Assembly: GCA_009774585.1 (NCBI GenBank)
Contig: VSOA01000001.1
Span: forward strand, 15,318 to 79,317
Direction of reading: 5' to 3'
DNA from: Lachnospiraceae bacterium
GTDB taxonomy: Bacteria > Bacillota > Clostridia > Lachnospirales > Lachnospiraceae
DNA: 64,000 bases
The notes below the pieces were generated by a model, which saw only the letters and a list, made by a program, of their open reading frames with translations, did no database searches and was not told where the DNA came from. Every line of letters begins with the position of its first letter. Position 1 is the stretch's first letter. Below, one piece after another: positions 44,654 through 53,505 of the stretch. The position numbers were made by a program, and so were the translations under genes.

Positions 44654-45565
44654 CTATCTTGCGGTGGTATCAAGCCAGTCAAGTATAAAACGTACTCTTT
44701 CTTCCGTTAGTGCGTGACCGCCGGTATAGCGCTTGTGCTGCAGGTTTTGTGCGGCATCAAGCGCCAGATAGGCAGGACTGGCTTTCTCGACGATGTATGA
44801 AGCATCCTTTGAATATTGATCGTCTTCGGCGGAAACAATGAGCAGATGCCTTGGAGCAATACAAGATACCAGATCGTCAATGTCATATTTACCATGGAAG
44901 TTCGGAATGACGCTTGCCATTTCTATTCCTACATTATTTTGAATACGGTTTTCATAGGTACATGCGCTGCCGCTCGCACAACTGAAAGCGATTCGCTCGT
45001 CTAACGCAGAAAGAAACAGGACCGTATTACCTCCATAGGAGTGCCCGAGAGTGCCGATTTTCTTTTGATTGACATAAGGGAGGGAGGAAAGTAATGTGAT
45101 TCCGCACATGGCGTCCTCCAGTACTTTCTTCATCAGATAGTTTCCGCTTACAATTCGATAACACATTTCATTAAAATGCTGCCAGAAATCAAATCCTTCC
45201 ACAAACGGGTCTTTACGTCTTGTCTCAAAACATATGGAGTCAGGAGCCAGAACAACAAATCCTTTCCTGACCAGTGCCGGACCGAATGCCTGTAAAGGAT
45301 CTCCGGCAAGCCCACAGACTTCGCTTTTCCCCAAATGATGTTCTCTGTTATGCTGATGATTGATGAGGATGGCCGGATGCTCGGTAAGTGTTTCCGGAAG
45401 CAGCAGAAAAGCGCTGACATTGTCCCCGTGAGAGGGATACTCGATGAGCAGCCGGGTATAGCCGTCTTCCTTAGAGGAATCTAATATTTTATAAGTGACA
45501 CATGCCCCGGCATCAGGGGCGACGACACCGATTGCTTCGGTTATCGCATTTCGCAACTGCTGCAT
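44654..45565 (-). CDS. alpha/beta hydrolase (dienelactone-hydrolase-like)
   Basis: 303 aa, ATG at complement 45565, with AAAGGATG upstream. Nucleophile elbow GHSYGG (about residue 172-177), with an acidic residue in VSAEDDQYS and a His in TGGHALTEERV completing a catalytic triad. LINHQHNREHHLGKSEV is the oxyanion region of this group. No signal peptide. Probable carboxylesterase, possibly acetyl-sugar related; substrate unknown. Tail to tail with the LysM gene. Confidence 0.85.
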   Translation of the reverse strand: MQQLRNAITEAIGVVAPDAGACVTYKILDSSKEDGYTRLLIEYPSHGDNVSAFLLLPETLTEHPAILINHQHNREHHLGKSEVCGLAGDPLQAFGPALVRKGFVVLAPDSICFETRRKDPFVEGFDFWQHFNEMCYRIVSGNYLMKKVLEDAMCGITLLSSLPYVNQKKIGTLGHSYGGNTVLFLSALDERIAFSCASGSACTYENRIQNNVGIEMASVIPNFHGKYDIDDLVSCIAPRHLLIVSAEDDQYSKDASYIVEKASPAYLALDAAQNLQHKRYTGGHALTEERVRFILDWLDTTAR

Positions 45566-45743
45566 AGATGATCATCCTTTCCTATTCTGATATCTGCCAA
45601 TTACGCAAATTATAACACGTCAATAAACAACACTACAACAATAAAGATTGAGGAAATAGAACAATTTGCAGCAGGTCTGTAGAAATGCCCAATCATATGG
45701 AGCCGATATGATGAAGCTGATGGAAACTAATTGGCAAAAAATC

Positions 45744-45780
45744 TTGACATATAATTAAATATATGTTTAAATGTTCATGT
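45744..45780 (+). promoter_or_regulatory. promoter with ArsR/CadC-like operator for the metal ATPase gene
   Basis: TTGACA (45744-45749), 17-bp spacer, TTAAAT (45767-45772). A near-palindrome covers 45748-45765 (CATATAATT/AAATATATG) and a second inverted repeat ATATG-10-CATGT covers 45761-45780, overlapping the -10. This AT-rich layout is like CadC/SmtB operators, and an ArsR gene is in the same cluster. The 265-bp gap 45566-45830 holds nothing else obvious. Confidence 0.6.
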
Positions 45781-45830
45781 AAAAACTTTAACGAATTCAA
45801 ATAACGAACAAGATGGAAGGATGATAAATT

Positions 45831-47708
45831 ATGACAAAGAAACAAAAAAAGGTATTGATTCGCATTATCATATCTGCGGTATTGGTCATCGGGCTGCAAT
45901 TTATTCCGGTGGAAAATCCGTATATCAGGCTGGCATTATTCATGGCGCCGTATCTGATTATCGGATATGATATTTTGAAAAAGGCATTCTTGGGAATCGT
46001 GCATGGTAAAGTATTCGATGAGAATTTTCTGATGGCAGTTGCCACTGTGGGCGCCATTGCACTGGGAGAATATCTCGAGGGAACGGCGGTTATGCTGTTT
46101 TATCAGATAGGGGAGCTTTTCCAAAGTTATGCTGTGGGTAAGAGTCGCAAGAATATTACTGCGCTGATGGATATCCGCCCCGATTATGCCAACGTGGAAC
46201 AGGATGGGGAACTTGTACAGATAGACCCGGATGATGTCAATGTTGGAACGATCATTGTTGTACAGCCGGGAGAGAAGATTCCCATTGACGGTATCGTTGT
46301 GGAAGGTACTTCCTCCCTGAATACGAGTGCGCTGACCGGAGAGAGCCTTCCGAGGGAGACGGCAGTGGGTGATGAAGTCATCAGCGGCTGTGTCAACATG
46401 TCAGGGGTGCTTCGCATTAGGACGACTAAGGAATTTGGGGAATCTACGGTATCCAAGATACTTGACTTGATGGAAAATTCCAGCATGAAAAAGTCTAAAT
46501 CGGAGAATTTTATCACCCGGTTTGCCAGATATTATACGCCGGCAGTCTGTATCGGGGCACTGGCACTGGCAGTTCTGCCGCCGGTGATTAATTTAATCGT
46601 AGGTAATCCTGCGAGTTGGCCGCAATGGATCATCAGAGCGCTTACAACGCTTGTAATCAGTTGTCCGTGCGCGCTGGTTATATCTATACCGCTAAGCTTT
46701 TTCGGCGGAATCGGAGGAGCGTCGGCAAAAGGAATCCTTGTCAAGGGTTCTAATTATTTGGAGGCGCTTTCGCAGACGACATATGTGGTATGCGATAAGA
46801 CGGGTACTTTGACGAAAGGTGTGTTCGAAGTGACGGATATAGAGCCGGCTGAAGGTTTTTCTAAGGAGGAACTGCTTGAACTGGCGGCGTATACGGAGCA
46901 TTATTCTAACCATCCGATTAGTAAGAGTCTCAAAGAAGCGTATGGAAAAGAAATTGACGCTTCCAAAATCAGTGGTGTGGAAGAGATTGGCGGACATGGT
47001 GTGGCGGCAACAGTGGATGGAAGAAAGACGGCAGCCGGCAATGTGAAGTTGATGAAGCGGTTAAATATTGCCTGTCGGACGCCGGAAAAGACCGGCACAC
47101 AAGTGCATGTAACAGTTGATGGAGAGTATGCGGGCTATATCCTTATATCTGATGTGGTGAAACCTAACGCAAGGGCAGCCGTTGCAGGTTTGAAGGCAGC
47201 AGGTGTCAAACAAGTAGTTATGTTAACTGGAGACGCCAAAAATGTTGCCGAGTCGGTGGCGGAAGAAATTGGTGTGGACGTGGTGAAAAGCGAACTTCTT
47301 CCGGCGGATAAAGTGACTGAAGTGGAGAAGATGTTAGAGTCAAAAGGAAAGAAAGAGAAGCTTGCCTTTGTCGGAGACGGAATCAATGATGCACCGGTAC
47401 TTTCCAGAGTGGATTTAGGAATCGCCATGGGTGCGCTGGGCGCGGACGCGGCGATTGAGGCGGCAGATATTGTACTGATGGACGATAATCCGGAGAAGAT
47501 TGCGACGGCAATCGGCATTTCCAGAAAAACACTCCGTATTGTATATCAGAATATTGTGTTTGCACTGGCAGTTAAGTTTATCTGTCTGGCATTGGGAGCT
47601 GTCGGAACGCTCAATATGTGGTGGGCGATTTTTGCAGATGTCGGCGTGATGATCATTGCTGTGTTAAATGCAACGAGAGCGCTCCGGTTTCGCGAGATTG
47701 CAAGGTGA
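45831..47708 (+). CDS. heavy-metal P1B-type ATPase (Zn/Cd/Co efflux type)
   Basis: 625 aa, ATG after GGAAGGATGATAAATT. No N-terminal HMA domain, so shorter than CadA of Staphylococcus. Core motifs: actuator TGES (about 160-163), metal-site Cys278-Pro279-Cys280 in SCPCALVIS, phosphorylated Asp322 (CDKTGTLT), HP motif in SNHPISKS, and GDGINDAP. The CPC with downstream features favours Zn/Cd/Pb/Co, although Cu cannot be fully excluded. Eight or so membrane segments. First gene of a cluster with a methyltransferase and an ArsR regulator; promoter overlapped by an operator-like repeat. Confidence 0.92.
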   Translation: MTKKQKKVLIRIIISAVLVIGLQFIPVENPYIRLALFMAPYLIIGYDILKKAFLGIVHGKVFDENFLMAVATVGAIALGEYLEGTAVMLFYQIGELFQSYAVGKSRKNITALMDIRPDYANVEQDGELVQIDPDDVNVGTIIVVQPGEKIPIDGIVVEGTSSLNTSALTGESLPRETAVGDEVISGCVNMSGVLRIRTTKEFGESTVSKILDLMENSSMKKSKSENFITRFARYYTPAVCIGALALAVLPPVINLIVGNPASWPQWIIRALTTLVISCPCALVISIPLSFFGGIGGASAKGILVKGSNYLEALSQTTYVVCDKTGTLTKGVFEVTDIEPAEGFSKEELLELAAYTEHYSNHPISKSLKEAYGKEIDASKISGVEEIGGHGVAATVDGRKTAAGNVKLMKRLNIACRTPEKTGTQVHVTVDGEYAGYILISDVVKPNARAAVAGLKAAGVKQVVMLTGDAKNVAESVAEEIGVDVVKSELLPADKVTEVEKMLESKGKKEKLAFVGDGINDAPVLSRVDLGIAMGALGADAAIEAADIVLMDDNPEKIATAIGISRKTLRIVYQNIVFALAVKFICLALGAVGTLNMWWAIFADVGVMIIAVLNATRALRFREIAR

Positions 47709-47786
47709 TAAGGAGGCTGCCAATATGATTTTCAGCAAATATGCTGCACAGGATGGACAAATCACTGTAGAGAGAAAGGAAGAGAT

Positions 47787-48386
47787 ATGTTCTGGGATAA
47801 GATATCGGGTGTTTATGATTTATTTGAAATGATATATAATGGAAAAGTATATAGAAATCTTGGCAGGGAAATAGCCGAAGAAATCGGGCATGATGATATT
47901 GTGCTGGAGTGTGCCTGCGGTACGGGAGCAATTAGTAAGTGGATTGCACCAAAATGCAGATATTTGATCGCAACGGATCTGTCTGACAAGATGTTACAAC
48001 AGACTGCCGGAAAATGTCGGAAATATCATAATGTCAAAATAAGGCGAGCCGATGTTACCTGGTTAAAATGCCGTGACAACAGATTTGACAAGGTTGTGGC
48101 AGGAAACGTGATCCATTTGCTGGATGACCCGTATGCGGCGGTCAAAGAGATGGATAGAGTCTGCAAAAAGGGTGGTAAAATCATTATTCCGACTTATATT
48201 AATGCGTCTGCAGGAACGAATCAACTGGTGTTGCGGATGCTCGCATTGGTGGGAGTTACTTTTAAGCGGCAGTTTGATATGGAGTCTTATCGCAAGTTTT
48301 TTGAGGCGGCAGGGTATGAAAAAGTTGATTATGATATGATTGACGGCAGAATGCCTTGCGCGGTGGCAGTGATCACAAAACAGTGA
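47787..48386 (+). CDS. class I SAM-dependent methyltransferase
   Basis: 199 aa, ATG after GAAAGAAAGAGAT. Rossmann-type methyltransferase: motif I LECACGTGAIS (about residues 37-47), ATDLSDKML, and VVAGNVIHLLDDP as motif IV. Resembles UbiE/ArsM-type enzymes. It lies between a metal ATPase and an ArsR gene, so a metal(loid) or detoxification role is possible, but no ArsM cysteine triad is evident. Substrate unknown. Confidence 0.82.
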   Translation: MFWDKISGVYDLFEMIYNGKVYRNLGREIAEEIGHDDIVLECACGTGAISKWIAPKCRYLIATDLSDKMLQQTAGKCRKYHNVKIRRADVTWLKCRDNRFDKVVAGNVIHLLDDPYAAVKEMDRVCKKGGKIIIPTYINASAGTNQLVLRMLALVGVTFKRQFDMESYRKFFEAAGYEKVDYDMIDGRMPCAVAVITKQ

Positions 48387-48491
48387 TATCTTTATGTGAT
48401 AGGAAACCACGACAGCGTGAATCATTTAAGGGGAATGCGAAGTGCAGTGTGAAAAGGAGTGCGAAATCCTTAGAAGGGAGAAACGGACCGA

Positions 48492-48854
48492 ATGGTTGAC
48501 ATAAAATTACCACATCATCATAGTCAAAATATTGACAAGCTATTGTCCAAGCTTCCAAGTGTTGACGAGTGCATACAAGTGGCGGAAATATTCAAACAGA
48601 TCAGCGACGGGACAAGGCTGAGGATCTTGTGGCTTCTGTGCCACTGTGAAGAATGTGTCAGCAATATTGCCGCTGCCATGGACATGAGTGACCCGGCGGT
48701 TTCACACCATCTGAAACTATTGCGTAAGAGCGGCTTGATTGTCAGCAGAAGGGATGGAAAAGAGGTATATTATAAACTGGCGGACACGGAGCAGGCACAG
48801 ATTGTCCATCATGTTTGTGAAGAGATGTTTCGGATATCGTGTCCGTTTGGATAA
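48492..48854 (+). CDS. ArsR/SmtB-family metal-responsive repressor
   Basis: 120 aa, ATG after AGAAGGGAGAAACGGACCGA. Winged HTH: ISDGTRLRILWLLCHCEECVSNIAAAM, then recognition helix SDPAVSHHLKLL and wing GLIVSRRDGKEVYYKL. Cysteines in CHCEEC near helix alpha-3 form a CadC-like metal site and a late His/Cys set (IVHHVCEEMF, ISCP) could supply another. It would lift repression of the ATPase promoter at 45744 when metal binds. Confidence 0.9.
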   Translation: MVDIKLPHHHSQNIDKLLSKLPSVDECIQVAEIFKQISDGTRLRILWLLCHCEECVSNIAAAMDMSDPAVSHHLKLLRKSGLIVSRRDGKEVYYKLADTEQAQIVHHVCEEMFRISCPFG

Positions 48855-48932
48855 GAAACGTTTTGCACAGACAGCTTGCCATTCATCAAATATTCTGCTA
48901 TATTAGTTTTATTAATTCAAAGTGAATCTCTT

Positions 48933-48980
48933 ATTTCCTTTACCATAGCCGATATCAGAATCGGCTATGGTAAAGGAAAT
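48933..48980. repeat. perfect 21-bp inverted repeat upstream of the Rpn gene
   Basis: Arms 48933-48953 and 48960-48980 are perfectly complementary, with a 6-nt loop. The stem is not followed by a T-run. A second inverted repeat (49001-49010 with 49056-49065) and a direct repeat of ATATCGGCAT (48983-48993, 49045-49054) fill the rest of this 251-bp gap. It may be a palindromic element linked to the Rpn family gene, or a protected transcript end of the ArsR gene. Confidence 0.75.
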
Positions 48981-49105
48981 CTATATCGGCATTTCACCGG
49001 AAATTCACGAAAACAAAAATCAAATGGGCAGGGCAGAGACAAGGATATCGGCATGTCGTGAATTTTCATGGTATACACTGTCCCACTCTGCCGGAAGGAG
49101 GATGA

Positions 49106-50110
49106 ATGGGATATACCAAAAAGACACTACAGGAACTGGACTTAATCGATAACTTTCTGTCAAACGCGATTGCGTCCAACAAAGAGCTTAATGAGCCGTT
49201 CTATAGGCTGCTATTGTCCGTACTGCTGGGGAAAGAAATAAAAGAAGTGCGGGTGCTGGCACAACAAATTATACCGGCAGCAACACCGGAGCTGCGGGGA
49301 ATAAGGATGGATGTGGAGATCACGGAATATGAAGAGGAGACTGTCACAAACGTGTATGATCTTGAGCCGCATCTGAAGGATGGAATGAATCTACCTAGAC
49401 ATAACAGATACTATCAAGCTAAGATAGACGGCAGATATCTGAGGCGGGGAGTGAAAGACTTCTCTGCAATTCCGAATCTTTATGTTATTACGATTACCAA
49501 TTATGATGTATTTGGCAAAGATTATATGATGTATACGGTTCACAACAGATGTGACGAAATACCGGAACTGGATTATGATGACGGGCTGCAATTTATCTAT
49601 TTTTATACGAAAGGACAAAAAGGAGGTAGTCAAGCAATAAAAAATATGTTAACATATATACAAAATAGTGATAGTAAAAATGCGGTTGATGATGCAACAA
49701 GAATGCTGGACTCATATGTGATGAAGGTGAAGAATCTACCGGAAGTGGAGGCGGGATATATGACACTTGGAGACTGGATTGACGGTATAGAGGAAGAACT
49801 TAGGAAAGATATCAGAGCAGAGCTAACGGAAGAAGTAAAAAAAGAAGTAACGGAGAAGGTGACAGAGGAAGTAACGGAGAAGGTGACAGAGGAAGTAACG
49901 GAGAGGGTGACAGAGGAAGTAACGGAAGAAGTGACAAAGAGAGTAACAAGAGAAGTGCAGGAACAGAATATAGCAACAATTATTGAGATGTTCCATGACT
50001 ATCATGAAACGAAGGAAAATGTGCTCATCAAAATTCGTGCAAAGTTTCCTGAGAATGCTGATAGGGCAGAAGCACTTGTGGAGAAATATTGGCAGGAGAG
50101 CATGATTTGA
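49106..50110 (+). CDS. Rpn-family PD-(D/E)XK putative recombination-promoting nuclease
   Basis: 334 aa, ATG after GGAAGGAGGATGA. The N-terminal domain (about residues 30-160) matches the Rpn/PDDEXK_12 family: RGIRMDVEITEYEE, NVYDLEPH, LPRHNRYYQAKID, and DYMMYTVHN. The DLEPH block shows Glu but His where the family usually has the x-Q/K of the catalytic E-x-K, so the active site is atypical. Residues about 245-285 are a four-to-eight-residue repeat (E-V-T-E-K-V-T-E) encoded by 24-bp tandem repeats. Many Lachnospiraceae carry such genes in numbers; role is mobile-DNA or recombination related. Confidence 0.75.
   Translation: MGYTKKTLQELDLIDNFLSNAIASNKELNEPFYRLLLSVLLGKEIKEVRVLAQQIIPAATPELRGIRMDVEITEYEEETVTNVYDLEPHLKDGMNLPRHNRYYQAKIDGRYLRRGVKDFSAIPNLYVITITNYDVFGKDYMMYTVHNRCDEIPELDYDDGLQFIYFYTKGQKGGSQAIKNMLTYIQNSDSKNAVDDATRMLDSYVMKVKNLPEVEAGYMTLGDWIDGIEEELRKDIRAELTEEVKKEVTEKVTEEVTEKVTEEVTERVTEEVTEEVTKRVTREVQEQNIATIIEMFHDYHETKENVLIKIRAKFPENADRAEALVEKYWQESMI
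49844..49939 (+). repeat. 24-bp tandem repeats inside the Rpn gene
   Basis: Units at 49844, 49868, 49892 and 49916; the first two are identical, the third differs by one base, the fourth by a few. Because the unit is a multiple of three, copy number can change without a frameshift. It encodes a charged helical repeat (E-V-T-E-K-V-T-E). Confidence 0.9.
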
Positions 50111-50200
50111 TAAAATATGTAAGTGAGTGCTTCTGATACGGGACATATATGTGTCTGGTACGGGAGTGCACAATCATAGAAGGCGTAGAAAGGAACAGAC

Positions 50201-53200
50201 ATGGAAAAGAGAAAAGTGGTTATTAATAAGGGGCAGGAAGCGGTATTTCACAATCAGGTGGACTACTGCATCGGAACAGGAAGAATGGGACTTGCCCTGC
50301 AAAAGGAATATCAGGAGCAGCTGAAACTGGTACAAGAGTTTATCGGTTTTCAACATATCAGAGGACACGGATTGTTCTGTGATGATATGGCGATTTATCA
50401 GGAGACGATAGTGGATGGAGAGAGGGTTATTGAGTATAACTTTACCTATCTTGATATGGTGATGGACAGCTACAGACAGCTTGGCCTAACTCCTTTTCTG
50501 GAACTGGGATTTATGCCGGAAAAGCTTGCAAGCGGCACCCAGACGATATTTTACTGGCAGGGAAATACTACACCGCCGAAGTCTTATGAAGATTGGAGAG
50601 CGTTGATACAGGCTCTTCTGCGACATTTGTGTGACAGATACGGTGCGGACGAGGTGGTGACGTGGCCTATTGAAGTATGGAATGAACCTAATCTTCCCGG
50701 ATTTTGGGAAAATGCGGACATGGAGGAGTATTTTAGACTGTTCAAGGAATCCTTCGAGGCGGTCAAAGAGGTGGACTCCAGATTCCGCGTGGGCGGTCCG
50801 GCGGTCTGTGGCGGAAGCGACAGAGTCTGGATCAAAGGGTTTATGGAATTTTGTCATAACAATGAGATTCCGGTAGACTTTGTGACGAGACATCATTATA
50901 CTACGGAATTTCCCGATTATGTCGGACACTACGGTTATGCGGAACTGATGGATCCTGAGAATAAGGCGGACGGGTTTGCTGATTTACATTCAACCCGGGA
51001 GATTATTGACAGCTATCCGGAATATAAAGGATTGGAGATACATATTACGGAATTTAATACTTCGTATATTCCTAATTGTCCGCTTCACGACACAAACCAG
51101 AATGCTGCGTATATCGCACATCAGCTTTCCAGACTGGGAGATGACAATGAATCCTACTCCTATTGGACATTCGGTGATATTTTCGAGGAGAACGGAGTGC
51201 CTTTTACTCCTTTTCACGGCGGTTTCGGGTTAGTGGCAAACGGATGCATTCCAAAACCAACTTTCTGGACGTTTGCCTTTTATAAGAAATTGAAAGAAAT
51301 GCAAGGCAGATGTGTTCATAAAGATGACAATTGTGTCATAATGAAATCAAAAAATGGAGAATATCGTGGAATTCTTTGGAATATGACCAGACACAGAAAT
51401 GGCAATAGTATGGAACTTGCTTATGAAATAGAAGCGGACAAAGACGAATACTGTCTGCTTATAAAACGCGTGGATGAGGAGACGTCCAACCCGTTAAAGC
51501 TGTGGCATGACATGGGAGAACCGGCTTCACTGACAGAGGAACAGCTCCGGCTCCTGCGGCTTGCGGCGCAGCCGTCTGTGTCTTCCGGGCGGAAGAAATC
51601 CGTGAACGGTAAACTTGAGTTTGCGTTTACGATTCAGGAAAATGCGGTGGTATACTTTGAATTGAAGCAGGTGAAAACCACTCCTGACAGAGGATATTCA
51701 TACGAGCGCGTTATGCAGTATCCGGCGAAGAATCCGCTTACCAGATTGGATTATCCGGATCCGGATGTGATTCGCGTGGATAACACCTATTATATGGTCA
51801 GCACTACGGTGCATTTTATGCCGGGATGTGAAATCCTGCGGTCCTTTGATCTGGTACATTGGGAGCATGCATCATATGTGTATGATAAGCTGGATGGTAC
51901 GGATGGGCAGCGGCTTGAAGGAGAAGAGAATATATACGGAAGAGGCATGTGGGCGGGAAGTATACGTTTCCACAAAGGACGTTTTTATGTCTGTTTTGCG
52001 GCAAATGATACGCACAAGACATATCTCTTTACGGCTGACAACATCGAGGGACCGTGGGAGAAGAGGGAAATAGAGGGCTTTTATTATGACAGTTCGCTGA
52101 TGTTTGATGACGATGATAAGGTGTATATTGTGCATGGCAATAAAGCAGTGTATTTGACGCAGCTCAAGAAAGATTTGAGCGGACCGGCGGAAGGAGGGCT
52201 GCACCGCCTTCTGATAAGCGACGACGGACATCCCGGATTAGGGTATGAAGGCAGTCATTTATATAAGATAAACGGCAGATATTATCTGTTCTGTATTCAT
52301 TCATTGAGAACTGAGTGGAGGCGTGTGGAGGCATGTTTCATGGCAGATTCCCTAGAGAGTGAATTTCGTGGCGGAGATATTTTGAATGACGATATGGGGT
52401 ATTGTAATCAGGGAGTTGCACAAGGGGGAATCGTAGATACACCCGACGGAAAATGGTATAGTATACTCTTTCAGGACAGAGGTGCGGTAGGCAGGATCCC
52501 TGTGCTGATACCGCTTATGTGGAAAGATGATTATCCGGTTCTGGGAACGGATGGCAAAGTGCCCGAGGATTTTGAGACGGACAGCACAATAGGAGCCTAT
52601 GAATATACGCCGTTAGTAACAAGCGACGACTTTAAGAAGGATCATGCGGTGCCGGACGGGGAGTATGCAAGGCTCTATGGTACGTTTGGCTTTAAGAGTG
52701 CATGGCAGTTTAATCATGAGCCGGATATGGATCTGGTGGAGCATGATCAAGATGAAGGAACGGTTTGTGTGACGACGGATAAGCTGTGTGCCAATGTTGT
52801 GCAGGCGAGAAATGTATTGACACAGAGGATGATGTATCCGGGCTGTGCGGGCGAGGTAACTGTCAATGCTGCCGGTCTGAAGGAAGGCGATTATGCAGGA
52901 ATTTGTGCGTTGCAAGGCTGCTATGGTATGGTGGGAGTCACCAGACGTGAGGGAAGAAGTTACGTGGTGATGCAGAGCAGAGAAGCGGAAGACGACAGTA
53001 ACCGGTCAATGCCCAGAGACAACGAACCCGGCAGGGAATGGGAGGCAGTTCCGATTGAGGATGAAGTGCTCCGGCTGAAGGTTGAGGTTGACTTTACCGA
53101 TATGAAGGATGAAGCAAAATTCTATTATCTGCGAGGGAGAAAATGGGAGAAAATCGGTATTACCCATAAGTTGTATTTTAAGATGGATCACTTTGTGGGA

Positions 53201-53284
53201 TGTCGCTTCGGATTATTTGTATTTTCTACAAAGCAGACAGGAGGAAAAGCGGAATTTTCCGATTTTGTGTACCGGGCAAGGTAA
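50201..53284 (+). CDS. GH39-GH43 fusion (beta-xylosidase / arabinofuranosidase type)
   Basis: 1027 aa, ATG after GAAAGGAACAGAC; no signal peptide, so cytoplasmic. N-terminal GH39 barrel (about 1-490) with acid/base Glu162 (VWNEPNLPGFW) and nucleophile Glu284 (HITEFNTSY). C-terminal GH43 propeller (about 515-815) beginning LDYPDPDVIRVDNTYYMVST, with GMWAGSIRFHKGRFYVCF and GYEGSHLYKINGRYYLF as acid region, followed by a concanavalin-like beta-xylosidase C-terminal domain (about 820-1027). Two xylosidase-type catalytic modules in one chain would process xylan or arabinoxylan oligosaccharides. It is not linked to the large glycan locus and has no transporter beside it. Confidence 0.88.
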   Translation: MEKRKVVINKGQEAVFHNQVDYCIGTGRMGLALQKEYQEQLKLVQEFIGFQHIRGHGLFCDDMAIYQETIVDGERVIEYNFTYLDMVMDSYRQLGLTPFLELGFMPEKLASGTQTIFYWQGNTTPPKSYEDWRALIQALLRHLCDRYGADEVVTWPIEVWNEPNLPGFWENADMEEYFRLFKESFEAVKEVDSRFRVGGPAVCGGSDRVWIKGFMEFCHNNEIPVDFVTRHHYTTEFPDYVGHYGYAELMDPENKADGFADLHSTREIIDSYPEYKGLEIHITEFNTSYIPNCPLHDTNQNAAYIAHQLSRLGDDNESYSYWTFGDIFEENGVPFTPFHGGFGLVANGCIPKPTFWTFAFYKKLKEMQGRCVHKDDNCVIMKSKNGEYRGILWNMTRHRNGNSMELAYEIEADKDEYCLLIKRVDEETSNPLKLWHDMGEPASLTEEQLRLLRLAAQPSVSSGRKKSVNGKLEFAFTIQENAVVYFELKQVKTTPDRGYSYERVMQYPAKNPLTRLDYPDPDVIRVDNTYYMVSTTVHFMPGCEILRSFDLVHWEHASYVYDKLDGTDGQRLEGEENIYGRGMWAGSIRFHKGRFYVCFAANDTHKTYLFTADNIEGPWEKREIEGFYYDSSLMFDDDDKVYIVHGNKAVYLTQLKKDLSGPAEGGLHRLLISDDGHPGLGYEGSHLYKINGRYYLFCIHSLRTEWRRVEACFMADSLESEFRGGDILNDDMGYCNQGVAQGGIVDTPDGKWYSILFQDRGAVGRIPVLIPLMWKDDYPVLGTDGKVPEDFETDSTIGAYEYTPLVTSDDFKKDHAVPDGEYARLYGTFGFKSAWQFNHEPDMDLVEHDQDEGTVCVTTDKLCANVVQARNVLTQRMMYPGCAGEVTVNAAGLKEGDYAGICALQGCYGMVGVTRREGRSYVVMQSREAEDDSNRSMPRDNEPGREWEAVPIEDEVLRLKVEVDFTDMKDEAKFYYLRGRKWEKIGITHKLYFKMDHFVGCRFGLFVFSTKQTGGKAEFSDFVYRAR

Positions 53285-53405
53285 GGTGAACAGGAAGCGG
53301 TATTCCCGTGGATACGAGAAATAATAAGAATGATGAGGAGCAATAAGAATAATAGGGAGCGACAAGGAATAATAAAAAGTTATAATACATATAATAAATA
53401 TTGAT

Positions 53406-53434
53406 TTTACTTATATGATATCGTGCTGTATAAT
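53406..53434 (+). promoter_or_regulatory. sigma-A promoter of purA
   Basis: TTTACT (53406-53411), 17-bp spacer, TATAAT (53429-53434); 72 bp before the purA start. Confidence 0.6.
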
Positions 53435-53444
53435 CATACAGTAA

Positions 53445-53478
53445 GAAACGGACGGGTTTTTTACAACGCGTCCGTTTC
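53445..53478 (+). other. leader hairpin of purA
   Basis: GAAACGGACG (53445-53454) pairs perfectly with CGTCCGTTTC (53469-53478), loop of 14 nt with a T-run. It would begin at the very 5' end of the purA transcript. It could stabilise the 5' end or act as a regulator target. No match to a known riboswitch. Confidence 0.45.
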
Positions 53479-53505
53479 TATTGAAACAAAAAAGGAGGAG
53501 TCAGA

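Noticed and set aside
48933..48980. Reading the 21-bp inverted repeat as a rho-independent terminator
   Set aside because: The stem is not GC-rich enough at its base and is not followed by T-residues on either strand.
49844..49939. CRISPR-like array
   Set aside because: Repeats are adjacent without spacers and lie inside a coding region in frame.
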